Assembly: GCA_023554245.1 (NCBI GenBank)
Contig: JAMJQL010000023.1
Location: forward strand, 1-54,401
Length of the DNA stretch: 54,401 nucleotides
Direction: 5' to 3'
Source of the DNA: Gemmatimonadota bacterium
Lineage (GTDB): Bacteria > Gemmatimonadota > Gemmatimonadetes > Palauibacterales > Palauibacteraceae
Shown here: positions 1 to 10,059 of the stretch, piece after piece
How positions within the stretch are numbered: the stretch's first letter is position 1
Layout: each line of letters starts with the position of its first letter
The notes under the pieces: model-generated
The model's input: only the letters and a program-made list of their open reading frames with translations
Database searches by the model: none
Told to the model about the DNA's origin: nothing
Made by a program: the position numbers and the translations under genes

Positions 1-396
1 CTGCTGGGCCTCCCTTTCTCCGACACGCAGTGCGGCTTCAAGGCCTGGCGCAGATCGGTACTTCTGCAGGTCCTGGATCAGATGGTGGTCTACGCTCCGG
101 AACGACCGGGAGGTGTCAGGAGAGCCGGCGTAACCAGCGGATTCGACGTCGAGTGTCTCCTCGTCGCTCGGAGGCTCGGCATGGACATCCGGGAAATCCC
201 GGTTTCATGGAAGCACATGGCTTCGGCGCGGGTCCGGCCGGCGAGGGAGGCGATTCGAGGCGTCAGGGACCTTCTCGGCATAGCGGCGGCGCGGCGGAAG
301 AACCTCTACCCGCCGGCCCGACCATCCTCGTCAGCCCGGGTTCGTCGACTCGACGTGAATCGGGAAAAGGCGGAAATCCTGCCTCTGGGTGAATAG
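1..396 (+). CDS. Glycosyltransferase family 2, C-terminal end (5' truncated)
   Basis: The reading frame is open from the first base, so the N-terminal catalytic half lies outside the window. The visible 131 residues start with DTQCGFKAW, the hallmark of dolichyl-phosphate-glucose/mannose synthase-like GT2 enzymes, followed by FDVECLLVARRLG and IREIPVSWKH, the usual end of that fold. Family members transfer a sugar from a nucleotide donor to a polyprenyl phosphate on the cytoplasmic face of the membrane. The last ~35 residues are basic and poorly conserved, with no obvious transmembrane segment. It ends 41 nt before the convergent stop of egtD. Donor and acceptor cannot be read from this fragment. 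Confidence 0.82.
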   Translation: MLGLPFSDTQCGFKAWRRSVLLQVLDQMVVYAPERPGGVRRAGVTSGFDVECLLVARRLGMDIREIPVSWKHMASARVRPAREAIRGVRDLLGIAAARRKNLYPPARPSSSARVRRLDVNREKAEILPLGE

Positions 397-437
397 CGCC
401 TCGAATTCGGCCAGCAGCTCTGCCCGAGATGGCTTTC

Positions 438-1427
438 TTACGGAAGGCGAGCCAGCGCCAGGGCGAAGCGCTGGCGTTCGTCGGTGAACCAGTCGCACAG
501 CGCCAGACCACTACGTCGCAGAAGCGCATCCACGCTGGCCCGGGTGTACTTGTGGCTCAGCTCGGTCCGAATCGACTCTCCCTCGGCAAACTGAACCGTA
601 AGGTCGATGGCCGGAATGTGGACCGTCTGATCGCGAGTCGAGACCAGGTGCATTTCAATGCGCTGAAGCGATGCATCGTACAGTGCCCGATGCCGAAAGC
701 CGGCGAGGTCGAAGTCCGCACCCAACTCGCGATTCATGACCCGGAGCAGATTCAGGTTGAAGGCCGCGGTCACGCCCGCCGCATCGTCGTAAGCTCTCTC
801 GAGCGTGTCCGCGTCCTTCACGAGATCGAAACCGATCAGGAATCCATCCGCAGGCGACATCTCGGCCGCTGCACCCGCCAGAAACGCGATGGACCGCTCC
901 CGTTCGAAGTTGCCGATCGTCGACCCGAGGAAGGCCAGCAACCGTCGTCGCCCGGGAAACGGAAGATGGTGTGGCCGCTCGAAGTCGCCGATCACTCCCT
1001 CGACTCTGAGGTCCGGATAGTCGCGGATCAGGGCCTCGGCGGCGCGTTGCGAAGCTTCCCTGCTCACATCGAGCGGTGCGTACCCCTCGAGCGTACCGGC
1101 CGAGCGCATGGCGTCGAGCAGCGCTCGTGTCTTTTCGGCGGCTCCGGAACCGAACTCGACCAGCACACCGGGCCGGATCCGGGCGACGATCGCATCGGCG
1201 TGACGCTCCAGAATCTCTCGTTCCGCCCGCGTCTGGTAGTACTCCGGAAGTCGGGTGATCGCTTCGAACAGCCGGGAGCCGCGGTCGTCGTAGAAGTACT
1301 TCGGAGGCATCGTCCGGGTCTCCGCGGTCAGGCCGCGTCGTGCGTCCTCGGCCAGGCGGAACGGGCTCTCACGTTCTTCCAGCCGGTTGTGGAGGACGAT
1401 CCTCCTCCCGTGCGCGGACTCAGACAT
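438..1427 (-). CDS. egtD: L-histidine N(alpha)-methyltransferase EgtD
   Basis: Trimethylates histidine to hercynine with SAM, the first committed step of ergothioneine synthesis in the cytoplasm. The 329-residue length is normal for EgtD. Recognisable features are the N-terminal PPKYFYDDRGS and YYQTRAE stretch, the SAM-binding VEFGSGAAEKT, and the later LLAFLGSTIGNFE and GFDLVKD segments. The start overlaps the end of egtB by 8 nt (or 11 if the in-frame GTG at 1430 is used), so the two are translationally coupled. The gene lies downstream of egtB; no egtA, egtC or egtE is in the window. Identification is secure; the choice between ATG 1427 and GTG 1430 is open. Confidence 0.95.
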   Translation of the reverse strand: MSESAHGRRIVLHNRLEERESPFRLAEDARRGLTAETRTMPPKYFYDDRGSRLFEAITRLPEYYQTRAEREILERHADAIVARIRPGVLVEFGSGAAEKTRALLDAMRSAGTLEGYAPLDVSREASQRAAEALIRDYPDLRVEGVIGDFERPHHLPFPGRRRLLAFLGSTIGNFERERSIAFLAGAAAEMSPADGFLIGFDLVKDADTLERAYDDAAGVTAAFNLNLLRVMNRELGADFDLAGFRHRALYDASLQRIEMHLVSTRDQTVHIPAIDLTVQFAEGESIRTELSHKYTRASVDALLRRSGLALCDWFTDERQRFALALARLP

Positions 1428-2895
1428 CACGGGCCAGTCGGAATCCGGAGAAGATCTGCCTGCGGATCGGGTAGTCCCAGTTGCGGAAGCTGTTGCGCGC
1501 CACGCTGGGTCGGGTGGCCCAGGACCCGCCCTTCAGGACGCGATACTCGGGACCGAAGAACACCTCGGAGTACTCCGGGTACGGGAAGGCCCGAAAGCCC
1601 GGATATCCCCGAAATGCCGAACTCGTCCATTCCCAGACATCTCCCAGCATTCCCCAGCACCCGACGGCGCTGCGACCGGCCGGGTAGGCGCCGATCGGTG
1701 CGACCCCGAATCGGAGCTGGTCGAGATTGGCGTGCTGCGGACCGACGGGTTCATCTCCCCACGGATATCGTCGCGAGCCACCGGTATCGGGATCCCATGC
1801 GGCCGCCTTCTCCCACTCCGGCTCGCTCGGAAGTCGCGCAGCCGCGAAGCTGGCGTATGCCTCAGCCTCCCAGTAGCAGACGTGCGCTACCGGCGCCTGC
1901 GGAAGGATCTCTTCTTCCCCCAGACTCGAGATCCGCACCCACGAGTCGATCCCCGAATCGCCGGCCAGGTCACGGGCAGCGTCCGGGCTGAAACCGACCT
2001 TCCCGCCCGGCCCTGTCGACTCGTGACGGATACCCCGCGGGTACCACCCCTCCGGCGCACCAAGGTCGGAATCCACCCGCCACCTCCAGCCTTCCGGGCT
2101 CCATAGCGATTCGTTCAGGTATCCGCCGGCAGCGATGAACTCGCAATATTCTGCGTTCGTCACCGGGAAACGTCCGATCTCGTATGCGTCGGTGTTCGTC
2201 TCCCATGCCGGTCGCTCGTTGTCGTAGGCGAATCGGCCGGACACGTCGCCCATTCGGAACCGGCCGGCTGGCACCCGTACGAAGCCGGGCGGCGGTGCTT
2301 CGGCCGAGGCACCCGGAACCGGCTTCCTGACGACCGGTTTGTAGACCGCGTCTCCGATGAGCAGGATGGCCTGGAGGATCGTCTCCTGATGCTGAGCCTC
2401 GTGATCCCGCACCATCTCGTACACGTGGCCGCCCCGCAGAAGCGGATTCGACGAGGCGAGATCGACCGAAGTCAGTCCCTCGAGCGTCTTACGGCGGGTC
2501 TCGGCGAGCCGGCGCTCGAGCAGATCGACACCCGGTATCGACAGCTCGCCCCGGCGCGCGCGCGGAGTGCGGAACGCATCGAAGGCCAGTTCGATCTCCT
2601 TCTCGCTCGAGACTTCTCCCAACCTCCTGACCAGCCACAGCTCCTCGAAGGCCGCGATGTGACCGAGGTCCCAGGCTATCGGGCTCATGAGCGGAGAGTG
2701 CTGCCGTTCGAGCAGCTCGTCCGTCAGCGGCGCCACCAGCGCGAGAGTGCGGGTTCGAGTCTCCTCGAGGCCGGCCTTCAATGCCGCCCGGTCCTGTGTC
2801 GCTTCGCCTATCGAATGCGCCTTTCGCTCGTTCACGCGTGTCAACACCTTTCCATTCGACGCCGGGCCGCTCTGATTGCCATGGGCCGCCGTCAT
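1420..2895 (-). CDS. egtB: Hercynine oxygenase / sulfoxide synthase EgtB
   Basis: Non-haem iron enzyme joining hercynine to a thiol donor (gamma-Glu-Cys or Cys) with O2 to form the sulfoxide intermediate of ergothioneine. The N-terminal half is a DinB-like four-helix domain carrying the iron ligands: a His in WDLGH and the HxxxHxE motif in DHEAQHQET. The C-terminal half is an FGE-sulfatase domain with [28 protein letters not shown] and GFRLARD near the end. The ATG at 2895 gives 491 residues; a GTG at 2940 would add 15 poorly conserved residues, and neither has a clear Shine-Dalgarno. TATATT lies just upstream of ATG 2895, so a short-leader transcript is possible. It is the first gene of the egtB-egtD pair. 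The thiol donor cannot be assigned by eye. Confidence 0.93.
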   Translation of the reverse strand: MTAAHGNQSGPASNGKVLTRVNERKAHSIGEATQDRAALKAGLEETRTRTLALVAPLTDELLERQHSPLMSPIAWDLGHIAAFEELWLVRRLGEVSSEKEIELAFDAFRTPRARRGELSIPGVDLLERRLAETRRKTLEGLTSVDLASSNPLLRGGHVYEMVRDHEAQHQETILQAILLIGDAVYKPVVRKPVPGASAEAPPPGFVRVPAGRFRMGDVSGRFAYDNERPAWETNTDAYEIGRFPVTNAEYCEFIAAGGYLNESLWSPEGWRWRVDSDLGAPEGWYPRGIRHESTGPGGKVGFSPDAARDLAGDSGIDSWVRISSLGEEEILPQAPVAHVCYWEAEAYASFAAARLPSEPEWEKAAAWDPDTGGSRRYPWGDEPVGPQHANLDQLRFGVAPIGAYPAGRSAVGCWGMLGDVWEWTSSAFRGYPGFRAFPYPEYSEVFFGPEYRVLKGGSWATRPSVARNSFRNWDYPIRRQIFSGFRLARDV

Positions 2896-3009
2896 TTCGG
2901 GCCGCTGAATATACGCTTCGCGGCTGCCCGAACGAGGCACCCCGGATGCCGGCCCGGGTATGCCTGCTTCCGGACGTCAAAACCGATACCGAGTACGGGA
3001 AGAAATATC

Positions 3010-4953
3010 ATGACCGAAGATCGCGCGAGCAGCGGCGACCGTGTTCACGTCAGCGAGGAAGAGGCGCGCCGCGTCGCGGAGGCGGCCCGGGAGGCCGATT
3101 GGGAGAATGCGACCTTCGTGCGGGATCTTTTCCTTGGCGCCTTTCGATTCGACCTGATCGATCCCTATCCCGATCCTGCCGGGTTCATCTCCGACCGTTG
3201 CAGGGAGTTTCTTGCAGATCTTCGGGAATACCTGCGAACCGAGGTAGACTCGGAGCGCATCGACCGTGAGCGGAAGGTTCCGGAGGCAGTGGTCGAACGG
3301 TTGCGTGAGATGGGTGCATTCGGACTGAAGATCCCGGTTGAGTACGGCGGACTGGGGTTCGGCCAGGTCGAATACAACCAGGTGATGGCTACCCTCGGCA
3401 GCGTGGACGGCAGTCTCGTCGCTCTTCTATCGGCCCACCAGTCGATCGGCGTTCCCCAACCCTTGAAGTTGTTCGGCACCGAAGCGCAGAAGAAGAAGTA
3501 CCTCCCTCGATGTGCGGCGGGAACGATTTCCGCTTTCGCGCTCACCGAGGATGACGTCGGATCGGATCCGGCACGACTCAGCACCACCGCCGAGCTGAAC
3601 GCCGAGGGCACGCACTACGTGCTCAATGGCGACAAGCTGTGGACGACTAACGGTTCCCTCGCGGAACTGCTGGTCGTCATGGCGCGCGATCCCGCCACCC
3701 GGAAGATCTCGGCTTTCATCGTGGAGACGGACTGGGATGGCGTAGAGCTGCTGCAGCGCAATCACTTCATGGGAATCAACGGGATCGAGAACGCGAACTT
3801 CCGGTTCACGAACGTGCAGGTTCCGAAGGAGAATCTGCTGTGGGGGGAAGGCAGAGGTTTGAAGCTGGCCCTGATTACGCTCAACACGGGTCGCCTCTCG
3901 ATTCCGGCGGTCGCCGTGGGCAGCGGCAAGACGGCGCTCCAGTTCGTGCGTGAATGGGGCTCGGAGCGGGTCCAGTGGGGCCAGCCGGTCGGCAAGCACG
4001 AGGCGGTCGCACAGAAGATCGCCCTCATCGCGTCGCTGACGTTCGCCATGGAGGCCGTAGCCGAGCTGTCGGCGTTGATGGTGGACAGGGGAGGATTCGA
4101 CATTCGGCTCGAGGCCGCGCTCGCGAAACTCTACAACACGGAGTTCGGCTGGCTGCTGCTCGATGAGGCCGTCCAGACCAGGGGAGGGCGAGCTTATGAG
4201 CGCGCGGACTCCCTGCTGGCGCGGGGCGAGACGCCCGTGCCGCTCGAGCGCATGCTTCGCGATTTCAGGATCAACCGGATCTTCGAAGGATCCAGCGAGA
4301 TCATGCGTCTGTTCATCGCTCGGGAAGCGGTGGACAAGCATCTGCAGGTGGCGGGCCCGCTCGTAGAAGGCGACGCATCATTCGGTCAGAAGCTGGCCAT
4401 GCTGCCGCGGATCGCCCTGTTCTATCTGTTCTGGTACCCGAAGCAGTGGATTCCAATCGACCGCGCACCGCGCGAGTACGGCGAACTGCGAACTCACGTG
4501 CGCTTCGTCGGCCGGACGTCGCGGCGCCTCGCACGAAAACTGTTCCACAAGATGATCCGCTACGGAGCCGGCCTGCAGCGGAAACAGATGCTGCTGTTCC
4601 GCGCCGTGGACATCGGCGCCGAGTTGTTCGCGATCGCGGCCACCACGGGCAGGGCGCAGATGATGGTCCGTACCGGCCATCCGAACGCGTCGGAGGCCGT
4701 GGCGCTGGCGGATCTGTTCTGCCGCCAGTCGCGCCGGCGGGTGGACGACCTGTTCCGCTCCCTCGACCACAACGACGACGGTCGGCTCTACGAGACCGCG
4801 CGTGAGGTACTGGCTGGGGAGTACCTGTGGATGGAAGAGGGAATCGTAGGGCTGCAGGAGAACCTGAGCATGCCGGACTTCGATGGGATCAGACAGCACC
4901 GCTCGGCCGCCGTAGAAGGCGCAGCCGACGAGCCGCAGAAGGTCAGGACCTGA
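3010..4953 (+). CDS. Acyl-CoA dehydrogenase, VLCAD/ACAD9-like with C-terminal extension
   Basis: FAD enzyme that introduces the alpha-beta double bond in acyl-CoA (first step of beta-oxidation). The 647 residues contain the N-terminal helical domain with [10 protein letters not shown], the FAD/substrate strand [25 protein letters not shown], and the C-terminal helical domain with [18 protein letters not shown]. The Glu of IFEGSSEI aligns with the catalytic Glu of VLCAD. About 200 further residues follow, as in VLCAD and ACAD9, where this part mediates membrane association or dimerisation. The frame is open for 207 codons upstream, but family similarity begins near MTEDRAS, so ATG 3010 was chosen. 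Its 3' end overlaps the convergent quinone oxidoreductase by 11 nt. Chain-length preference is not readable. Confidence 0.9.
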   Translation: MTEDRASSGDRVHVSEEEARRVAEAAREADWENATFVRDLFLGAFRFDLIDPYPDPAGFISDRCREFLADLREYLRTEVDSERIDRERKVPEAVVERLREMGAFGLKIPVEYGGLGFGQVEYNQVMATLGSVDGSLVALLSAHQSIGVPQPLKLFGTEAQKKKYLPRCAAGTISAFALTEDDVGSDPARLSTTAELNAEGTHYVLNGDKLWTTNGSLAELLVVMARDPATRKISAFIVETDWDGVELLQRNHFMGINGIENANFRFTNVQVPKENLLWGEGRGLKLALITLNTGRLSIPAVAVGSGKTALQFVREWGSERVQWGQPVGKHEAVAQKIALIASLTFAMEAVAELSALMVDRGGFDIRLEAALAKLYNTEFGWLLLDEAVQTRGGRAYERADSLLARGETPVPLERMLRDFRINRIFEGSSEIMRLFIAREAVDKHLQVAGPLVEGDASFGQKLAMLPRIALFYLFWYPKQWIPIDRAPREYGELRTHVRFVGRTSRRLARKLFHKMIRYGAGLQRKQMLLFRAVDIGAELFAIAATTGRAQMMVRTGHPNASEAVALADLFCRQSRRRVDDLFRSLDHNDDGRLYETAREVLAGEYLWMEEGIVGLQENLSMPDFDGIRQHRSAAVEGAADEPQKVRT

Positions 4954-5935
4954 CCCGAAGCATGACTTTCCCGAGGTTTCGGTTCTCTTCCACGTAGGCG
5001 TGGGCATCCGCCGCTCGAGCGAGCGGGAAGACACGATCGACGACCGACTCCAGCTCGCCACTCGCGAAGAGCGGTGACAGATCCATGTCGACCCTCTGCG
5101 TGAGCGCAGCTTTTTCCTCGGGCTCGCGCGATCGCAGGACGGTCCCGATCACCGTCAATCGGCGACGCATGAGGACCCCGAGATTGATCTGTGCCATCGT
5201 TCCGCCCATCAGTCCGACGAGCAGGAGGGTGCCTCGCGGCGCGAGACTGGCGACGTTGTCGCTCCAGTAGGTCGCACCCACCAGATCGAGGACCAGATCC
5301 ACGCCCTGGCCGGCGGTCTCCCGGCGGATGACATCCCGGAAGGACTGACGCGTGTAATCGATCGGCACATCAAGGGGCAGTCCTCGCTCGGCGATCGCGG
5401 CGAGCTTACCGGCTGAGGCGGTTCCGAAGATCCGGGAGGCTCCAAAGGTCTTCGCCACCTGGAGAGCGGCCGTTCCCACGCCACTCCCTGCAGCGTGCAC
5501 CAGGACCGTCATCCCCTCCTTCAGCCCTCCCTGCAGGACGAGAGCGTCGTATGCGGTAAAGAACGCCTCCGGCAGGGCGGCAGCTTCGATGAACTGGAGG
5601 CCGGCGGGAATCCGAATGACCTGGGAGGCTCCCGTCACCACGTGTTCGGCGTAGCCACCACCGCCCAGGAGACCCATGACCCACGATCCGACCACCGATT
5701 CGTCGACGCCCTCGCCCACCTCCTCGACGATTCCGGCGAACTCGAGGCCGGGGATGTCTGTCGGCCAACCGGGCGGTGCCGGGTATCCACCCCGCCGCTG
5801 AAGTAGGTCGGCCCGGTTCACCGCCGTGGCGTGGATCGAGACGCCGAGCTCACCCGGACCGGGACTCCCGGGGTCGACTTCGACGAGTTCCAGAACGTCC
5901 GGGTCGCCGGGCCGCAGAATGCGTATCGCTTTCAT
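4943..5935 (-). CDS. NAD(P)H quinone oxidoreductase, PIG3/zeta-crystallin family
   Basis: Zinc-free medium-chain dehydrogenase/reductase of 330 residues. The N-terminal GroES-like domain has [32 protein letters not shown] and [16 protein letters not shown]; the Rossmann domain has [19 protein letters not shown]. The [10 protein letters not shown] signature is typical of the TP53I3 (PIG3) branch, whose members reduce quinones with NADPH. ATG 5935 has a strong GGAGGAA Shine-Dalgarno about 5 nt upstream; the open frame extends to 6142 but that part is non-homologous. It faces the M14 gene across a 151-nt divergent gap and converges with the acyl-CoA dehydrogenase. A role in quinone detoxification is inferred from the family. 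Confidence 0.9.
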   Translation of the reverse strand: MKAIRILRPGDPDVLELVEVDPGSPGPGELGVSIHATAVNRADLLQRRGGYPAPPGWPTDIPGLEFAGIVEEVGEGVDESVVGSWVMGLLGGGGYAEHVVTGASQVIRIPAGLQFIEAAALPEAFFTAYDALVLQGGLKEGMTVLVHAAGSGVGTAALQVAKTFGASRIFGTASAGKLAAIAERGLPLDVPIDYTRQSFRDVIRRETAGQGVDLVLDLVGATYWSDNVASLAPRGTLLLVGLMGGTMAQINLGVLMRRRLTVIGTVLRSREPEEKAALTQRVDMDLSPLFASGELESVVDRVFPLARAADAHAYVEENRNLGKVMLRVRS

Positions 5936-6086
5936 GGATTTCCTCCCCCGGACTACGAATACCGCCCCATGCCCGGAGGGGTCCACCTTGCGGACCCGGA
6001 CCGCTTGCCGCGTACCGCGTGCCGCACGACGTTCCGTACTCGGAAGCCGCCGGTCATCGTGCTCCAGGTTCGTGAGGTTTCGGCAG

Positions 6087-7829
6087 ATGGCGATTCGTAC
6101 TCTGGACAGGACTCTTTTTGCGCTGGCGCTGTTCGCTTTCATGGCGTCCGACCCGGCGGACGCAACTGCTCAGGATCCCTCGGATCGGTTGCGCGCGCTG
6201 AATCGCTCCGACCGTGTCGATGTCACTTCCATTGGACGTTCGGCCGGGGGAGCAGATCTCCTCCTGGCCACCGTAGCCGGCCCCGGGGACGGCGGCGGCC
6301 GACCGGCGGTTCTCGTCCTGGCCGGCGAGCAGGCAGCGCACGCCATAGGCACCGACGTCGCTCTCGCCGCGATCGAGCGACTCTCGGACGGATACGGGAG
6401 CGACCCCGAGATCACATCCCTGCTCGACGGAGTTACCGTTCACTTCATTCCGCTGCTCAGCCCCGACGCTGAACGCTCCTCCCGTCAGCGACCGGTTCAC
6501 GAGACCCGCCGAAACGACCAGCCGCGCGACGATGATCGCGATGGACTCGTGGACGAGGATGGCCCCGACGACCTGAATGGCGACGGCTGGATCACGATGA
6601 TGCGGATCGAGGACGCGACCGGAGAATACACGGAAGACGAGGACGAGCCCGGCCTGATGAGGATCGCTGATCCTGCCCGGGGAGACAGCCCTTCCTGGCG
6701 GCTTCTGGTCGAGGGCAGGGACGACGACGGCGACGGCCGATTCAACGAGGATCCGAAGGGGGGCGTGGACATCGGAGCCAACTTCCCGCGCCGATATCCA
6801 TGGTTCGAATCGGTGGCGGGCGATTACCCCCTCTCGGCACCGGAGGCCCGAGCGGTCGCTCAATTGCTGGCCGACCGCGATGAGATCGGCATGGTCGTGG
6901 TATTCGGGACCAGAGACAATCTTCTCTCGCCGTGGAAATCGAACCCGGCCGGCGAGCCCGGCTCGGAGGGCGAACGAGTCCGCGAACCATTGAAATTCGC
7001 GCTCGCCGGTGATGCACCGTGGTATGCGGAGATCGCCCGACGTTATCGGGAGCGGACGGGACGCTCGGAGTCCGACACCCTCGGGGTCCGGCCCGAAGGC
7101 GGCGACCCGCTCTCATGGGCCTATTTTCAGATGGGGCGCTGGGCCTTCGGTTCTTCGGTCTGGACACCGCCGGCCGCAGAGCGACCCGACAGCACCACCG
7201 CGATCCCGGAAGATCGAGAGGCGGCGTCGGACTCCGCCTCCCGGTCCGGGTCCGGCGACTCACGAACCAGCGAGGCTTCGGATCCGGTGGCAGCGGAGCG
7301 ACGACGGCTCCGCTGGATTCGAGCCAACCGACCGGAAGACTTTCTCGACTGGGAGCCGGTCGATCACCCCGACTTCGAAGACCGAAGGGTTGAAGTCGGA
7401 GGCTTCAGGCCACTCACCGGCTGGACACCGCCAGCGACGATCCGGGACTCCATCGTCCGCAAGGAAGTCGAATTCCTGATCGATATCGCGATGCTCCTTC
7501 CCCGCATCGAGATCGTGGAGTCGAAAGCGGAATCGCTGGGCGATGACACATGGAGAGTCTCGGTCCGGATCGCCAACACCGGATATCTGCCGACGCGCAC
7601 CCGGCTGGCCGACAGGCTGGGTCGACCGCGATCCGTCCGGGTCGATCTGGAGACGAACGGGCAGGAGCTCGCCGGCGGTCGTGCGGTTCGATTGCTGGAA
7701 GCACTGCCCGGGAGCGGTTCGGCGGAAGAGCTGACGTGGATCGTGGTCGGAAAGGGCAACGGACGCGTTGCCGTCAGCGCCGGTTCGGCCTCGGCCGGGC
7801 GTGACCGGAAGGAGATCCAACTGCGATGA
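6087..7829 (+). CDS. Exported M14 carboxypeptidase-like protein, catalytic residues lost
   Basis: 580 residues with a signal peptide (hydrophobic residues ~8-20, likely cut after TAQ). It is clearly homologous to its downstream neighbour: IGRSAGGADL matches IGRSVEGRDL, and both carry the aspartate-rich DDLNGDGWITMM / DDLNGDGHITMM insert and a second DDDGDGRFNED loop like an EF-hand or thrombospondin-3 calcium site. The zinc-binding HxxE is replaced (neighbour GNIHANEVQG, here AGEQAAHAIG), the third ligand His (TYHNTGG) is FGTRDNL here, and the general-base Glu (FSNELW) is FGSSVW here. Inference: a non-catalytic binding, scaffold or chaperone paralogue. A low-complexity Ser/Asp/Glu linker lies at residues ~385-405. 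ATG 6087 was chosen for its signal peptide. Its TGA overlaps the next ATG. Confidence 0.8.
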   Translation: MAIRTLDRTLFALALFAFMASDPADATAQDPSDRLRALNRSDRVDVTSIGRSAGGADLLLATVAGPGDGGGRPAVLVLAGEQAAHAIGTDVALAAIERLSDGYGSDPEITSLLDGVTVHFIPLLSPDAERSSRQRPVHETRRNDQPRDDDRDGLVDEDGPDDLNGDGWITMMRIEDATGEYTEDEDEPGLMRIADPARGDSPSWRLLVEGRDDDGDGRFNEDPKGGVDIGANFPRRYPWFESVAGDYPLSAPEARAVAQLLADRDEIGMVVVFGTRDNLLSPWKSNPAGEPGSEGERVREPLKFALAGDAPWYAEIARRYRERTGRSESDTLGVRPEGGDPLSWAYFQMGRWAFGSSVWTPPAAERPDSTTAIPEDREAASDSASRSGSGDSRTSEASDPVAAERRRLRWIRANRPEDFLDWEPVDHPDFEDRRVEVGGFRPLTGWTPPATIRDSIVRKEVEFLIDIAMLLPRIEIVESKAESLGDDTWRVSVRIANTGYLPTRTRLADRLGRPRSVRVDLETNGQELAGGRAVRLLEALPGSGSAEELTWIVVGKGNGRVAVSAGSASAGRDRKEIQLR

Positions 7830-9586
7830 CCAGCCATCTGAATGTCTCCGCCGCCGCCGTGAACTTCATCATCGGCGCTTCGCTCCTGGCTTTGCTTCCC
7901 ACGGCAGCATGGGCGCAGCAATCCCCTCCGGGCGCGATGGCCGGTCTCGGTGCGCCGCCCGACCCGCAGGTCGCCGTCTCCTGGGACCGCTATTTCGATC
8001 ACGAGACACTCGGAGAGATCGGTCGTCGCCTCGAAGAGGCCTGGCCCGACCGGTGCCGATCCTCTTCCATCGGACGTAGCGTCGAAGGGCGCGACCTGTG
8101 GTTGCTCACAGTCACCGATTTCCAGGCTGGAGAGGCGGATGCCAAGCCTGCGATGTGGATCGATGGGAACATCCACGCCAATGAAGTCCAGGGATCCGAG
8201 ATCGCCCTGTACACGGCCTGGTACCTCTGCGAAATGGCCGACCGCGTCGATTGGATCGCCGAGCTGCTGAGGGATCGCACCTTCTACATCGTTCCCTCGA
8301 TCAACCCGGATGGTCGGGACAACTTCCTTCTCGAGCCGAACACGCCGCACAGTCCACGCAGCGGCCTCGCCCCGCGTGACGACGACGGAGATGGACTGTT
8401 CGACGAGGACGATTTCGATGACCTGAACGGCGACGGCCACATCACGATGATGCGCCGGCGCAGCTCGAACGGGCGCTGGATCACGTCGCCGGAGGATCCT
8501 CGCATCATGGTCCGGGCCCACGCCGACCAGCCTGGCGAGTGGGAGCTCCTCGGGAATGAAGGATTCGACAACGATGGGGACGGGAGAGTCAACGAGGATC
8601 GTCGCGGTTATTACGATCCCAACCGGAACTGGCCCTGGCGGTGGGCACCCGCGTACGTGCAGTCCGGCTCCGATGCCTTTCCCACCTCCCTGCCCGAGAC
8701 GCGTGCCGTGGTGGAATTCGTCCTGGCGCACCCCAACATCGCCGCCGCCCAGACCTATCACAACACCGGCGGCATGATCCTGCGCGGGCCGGGAACAGAG
8801 TCCGACAGCGTGCAGGCAGCCGACCTGAGGGTGATGGACGAGATCGGCGAGCGTGGAGAGATGATCCTTCCCGGCTACCGTTATATCTCGATCTGGGAAG
8901 ACCTCTACACGACCTGGGGAAACGAACTGGACTGGTTCTACGCAGGCCGCGGGATCATCACCTTCAGCAACGAGCTCTGGACCTCGTTCAATTACTTCCG
9001 CGAATCACCCGAAAATGAGCGCTGGGATCGGGCGGATTACCGATTCGATCGATACCTGCTGTTCGGGGAGGCGATCGTGCCCTGGACACCGGTGGATCAC
9101 CCCCAGTACGGCCGCATCGAGGTGGGCGGAGTCAAGCGACAGTACACTCGGGCCATACCCGGCTTCCTCCTTCGTGAAGAGGCGCACCGGAACATGGCTT
9201 TCACACTGTATCAGGCCGGACAGATGCCCCTGGTGCGGGTGGACTCCGTGGAGGTGCGGTCGCTCGGGAGTGGCGTGAGTGAAGTCCGCGCCCTGATCTC
9301 GAATCGGAAGCTCGCGCCCACGCGCACGGAGCAGGATGTCGTTCACGGGATCAGCCCGCCGGACCGGATTCGGATCGAGGGCGGACGCGTGATCGCAGGC
9401 TTCCGGATCGAGAACCCTCTGCAGGGAATCGCCGAGGAGCAGGAGCACCGTCCCGAGCGCATTGAGGTGGAGCGAATAGACGGAATGGGCACGGTAGCGG
9501 TGAAGTGGCTGGTTCGGGGAAGCGGCCCATTCACCGTGACGGTGGAGTCCGCCAAGGGCGGCAAGCACTCGCTGCGAAGCCCCTGA
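7826..9586 (+). CDS. Exported zinc carboxypeptidase, peptidase family M14
   Basis: 586 residues with an N-terminal signal (hydrophobic ~10-28, ending TAAWAQQ). Catalytic features are intact: zinc ligands H117 and E120 in GNIHANE, the substrate-binding DPNRNWPW, the third zinc His in TYHNTGG, and the general-base Glu in FSNELW. An aspartate-rich calcium-like insert (RDDDGDGLFDEDD, then DDLNGDGHITMM, then FDNDGDGRVNEDR) interrupts the fold. A C-terminal beta-sandwich-like region of ~120 residues follows the peptidase domain. Expected role: removal of C-terminal residues from peptides in periplasm or medium. Translation is coupled to the upstream inactive paralogue by an ATGA overlap. Specificity cannot be predicted. 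Confidence 0.9.
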   Translation: MTSHLNVSAAAVNFIIGASLLALLPTAAWAQQSPPGAMAGLGAPPDPQVAVSWDRYFDHETLGEIGRRLEEAWPDRCRSSSIGRSVEGRDLWLLTVTDFQAGEADAKPAMWIDGNIHANEVQGSEIALYTAWYLCEMADRVDWIAELLRDRTFYIVPSINPDGRDNFLLEPNTPHSPRSGLAPRDDDGDGLFDEDDFDDLNGDGHITMMRRRSSNGRWITSPEDPRIMVRAHADQPGEWELLGNEGFDNDGDGRVNEDRRGYYDPNRNWPWRWAPAYVQSGSDAFPTSLPETRAVVEFVLAHPNIAAAQTYHNTGGMILRGPGTESDSVQAADLRVMDEIGERGEMILPGYRYISIWEDLYTTWGNELDWFYAGRGIITFSNELWTSFNYFRESPENERWDRADYRFDRYLLFGEAIVPWTPVDHPQYGRIEVGGVKRQYTRAIPGFLLREEAHRNMAFTLYQAGQMPLVRVDSVEVRSLGSGVSEVRALISNRKLAPTRTEQDVVHGISPPDRIRIEGGRVIAGFRIENPLQGIAEEQEHRPERIEVERIDGMGTVAVKWLVRGSGPFTVTVESAKGGKHSLRSP

Positions 9587-9632
9587 GGCGCGGGGGTCCG
9601 TAGCCGGAAGATCTCGAGGAAGGAGTCGGGAC

Positions 9633-10040
9633 GTGGGCTGGTCGCTGGCGGCGGACCTCGTGATGCTCGCGCACTTCGCATTCGCGGCATTCGCGTCACT
9701 CGGAGGCTTGATGGTCCTCCTCAAGCCTCGCCTCGCCTGGCTTCACCTTCCGGTCCTGATCTACGCGATCGGGATCGAGCTCGTCGGCTGGATCTGTCCG
9801 CTCACCCCACTGGAGTGGAATCTCCGCGCCCGCGCCGGAGAGGCCGGATTCGAGGGAGGCTTCCTCGAGCGCTACCTCGACCCGATCCTCTATCCGGCCG
9901 ACTGGGATCGGCTGCACATCTGGCTGGGCATCCTGCTGCTGCTGTTCAATCTGGCCGTCTACAGCGGAGTATGGATCCGACACGTGCGACGGCCCGGATC
10001 CGGTATGCCGACCGAACCCGGCGGCCCGCCCCCTGCCTGA
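9633..10040 (+). CDS. DUF2784 family membrane protein
   Basis: Small inner-membrane protein of 135 residues with about four hydrophobic segments (residues ~5-28, 36-50, ~90-112). The motif LVGWICPLTPLEW and the later FLERYLDPILYP are characteristic of DUF2784, whose biochemical function is unknown. The GTG start has an AGGAAGGAG Shine-Dalgarno. It follows the M14 pair after 46 nt and is probably cotranscribed. It ends 19 nt before the convergent CocE-type gene. Confidence 0.85.
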   Translation: MGWSLAADLVMLAHFAFAAFASLGGLMVLLKPRLAWLHLPVLIYAIGIELVGWICPLTPLEWNLRARAGEAGFEGGFLERYLDPILYPADWDRLHIWLGILLLLFNLAVYSGVWIRHVRRPGSGMPTEPGGPPPA

Positions 10041-10059
10041 CCCTTCCCCTGCCGAAGGT

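Noticed and set aside
429-1991. Long plus-strand ORF (520 aa) over egtB-egtD
   Set aside because: Composition is Arg/Pro/Gly-rich with no family motifs; it is antisense to two secure genes, typical of high-GC DNA.
2389-3009. N-terminal extension of the acyl-CoA dehydrogenase frame
   Set aside because: Lies antisense to egtB and shows no dehydrogenase similarity.
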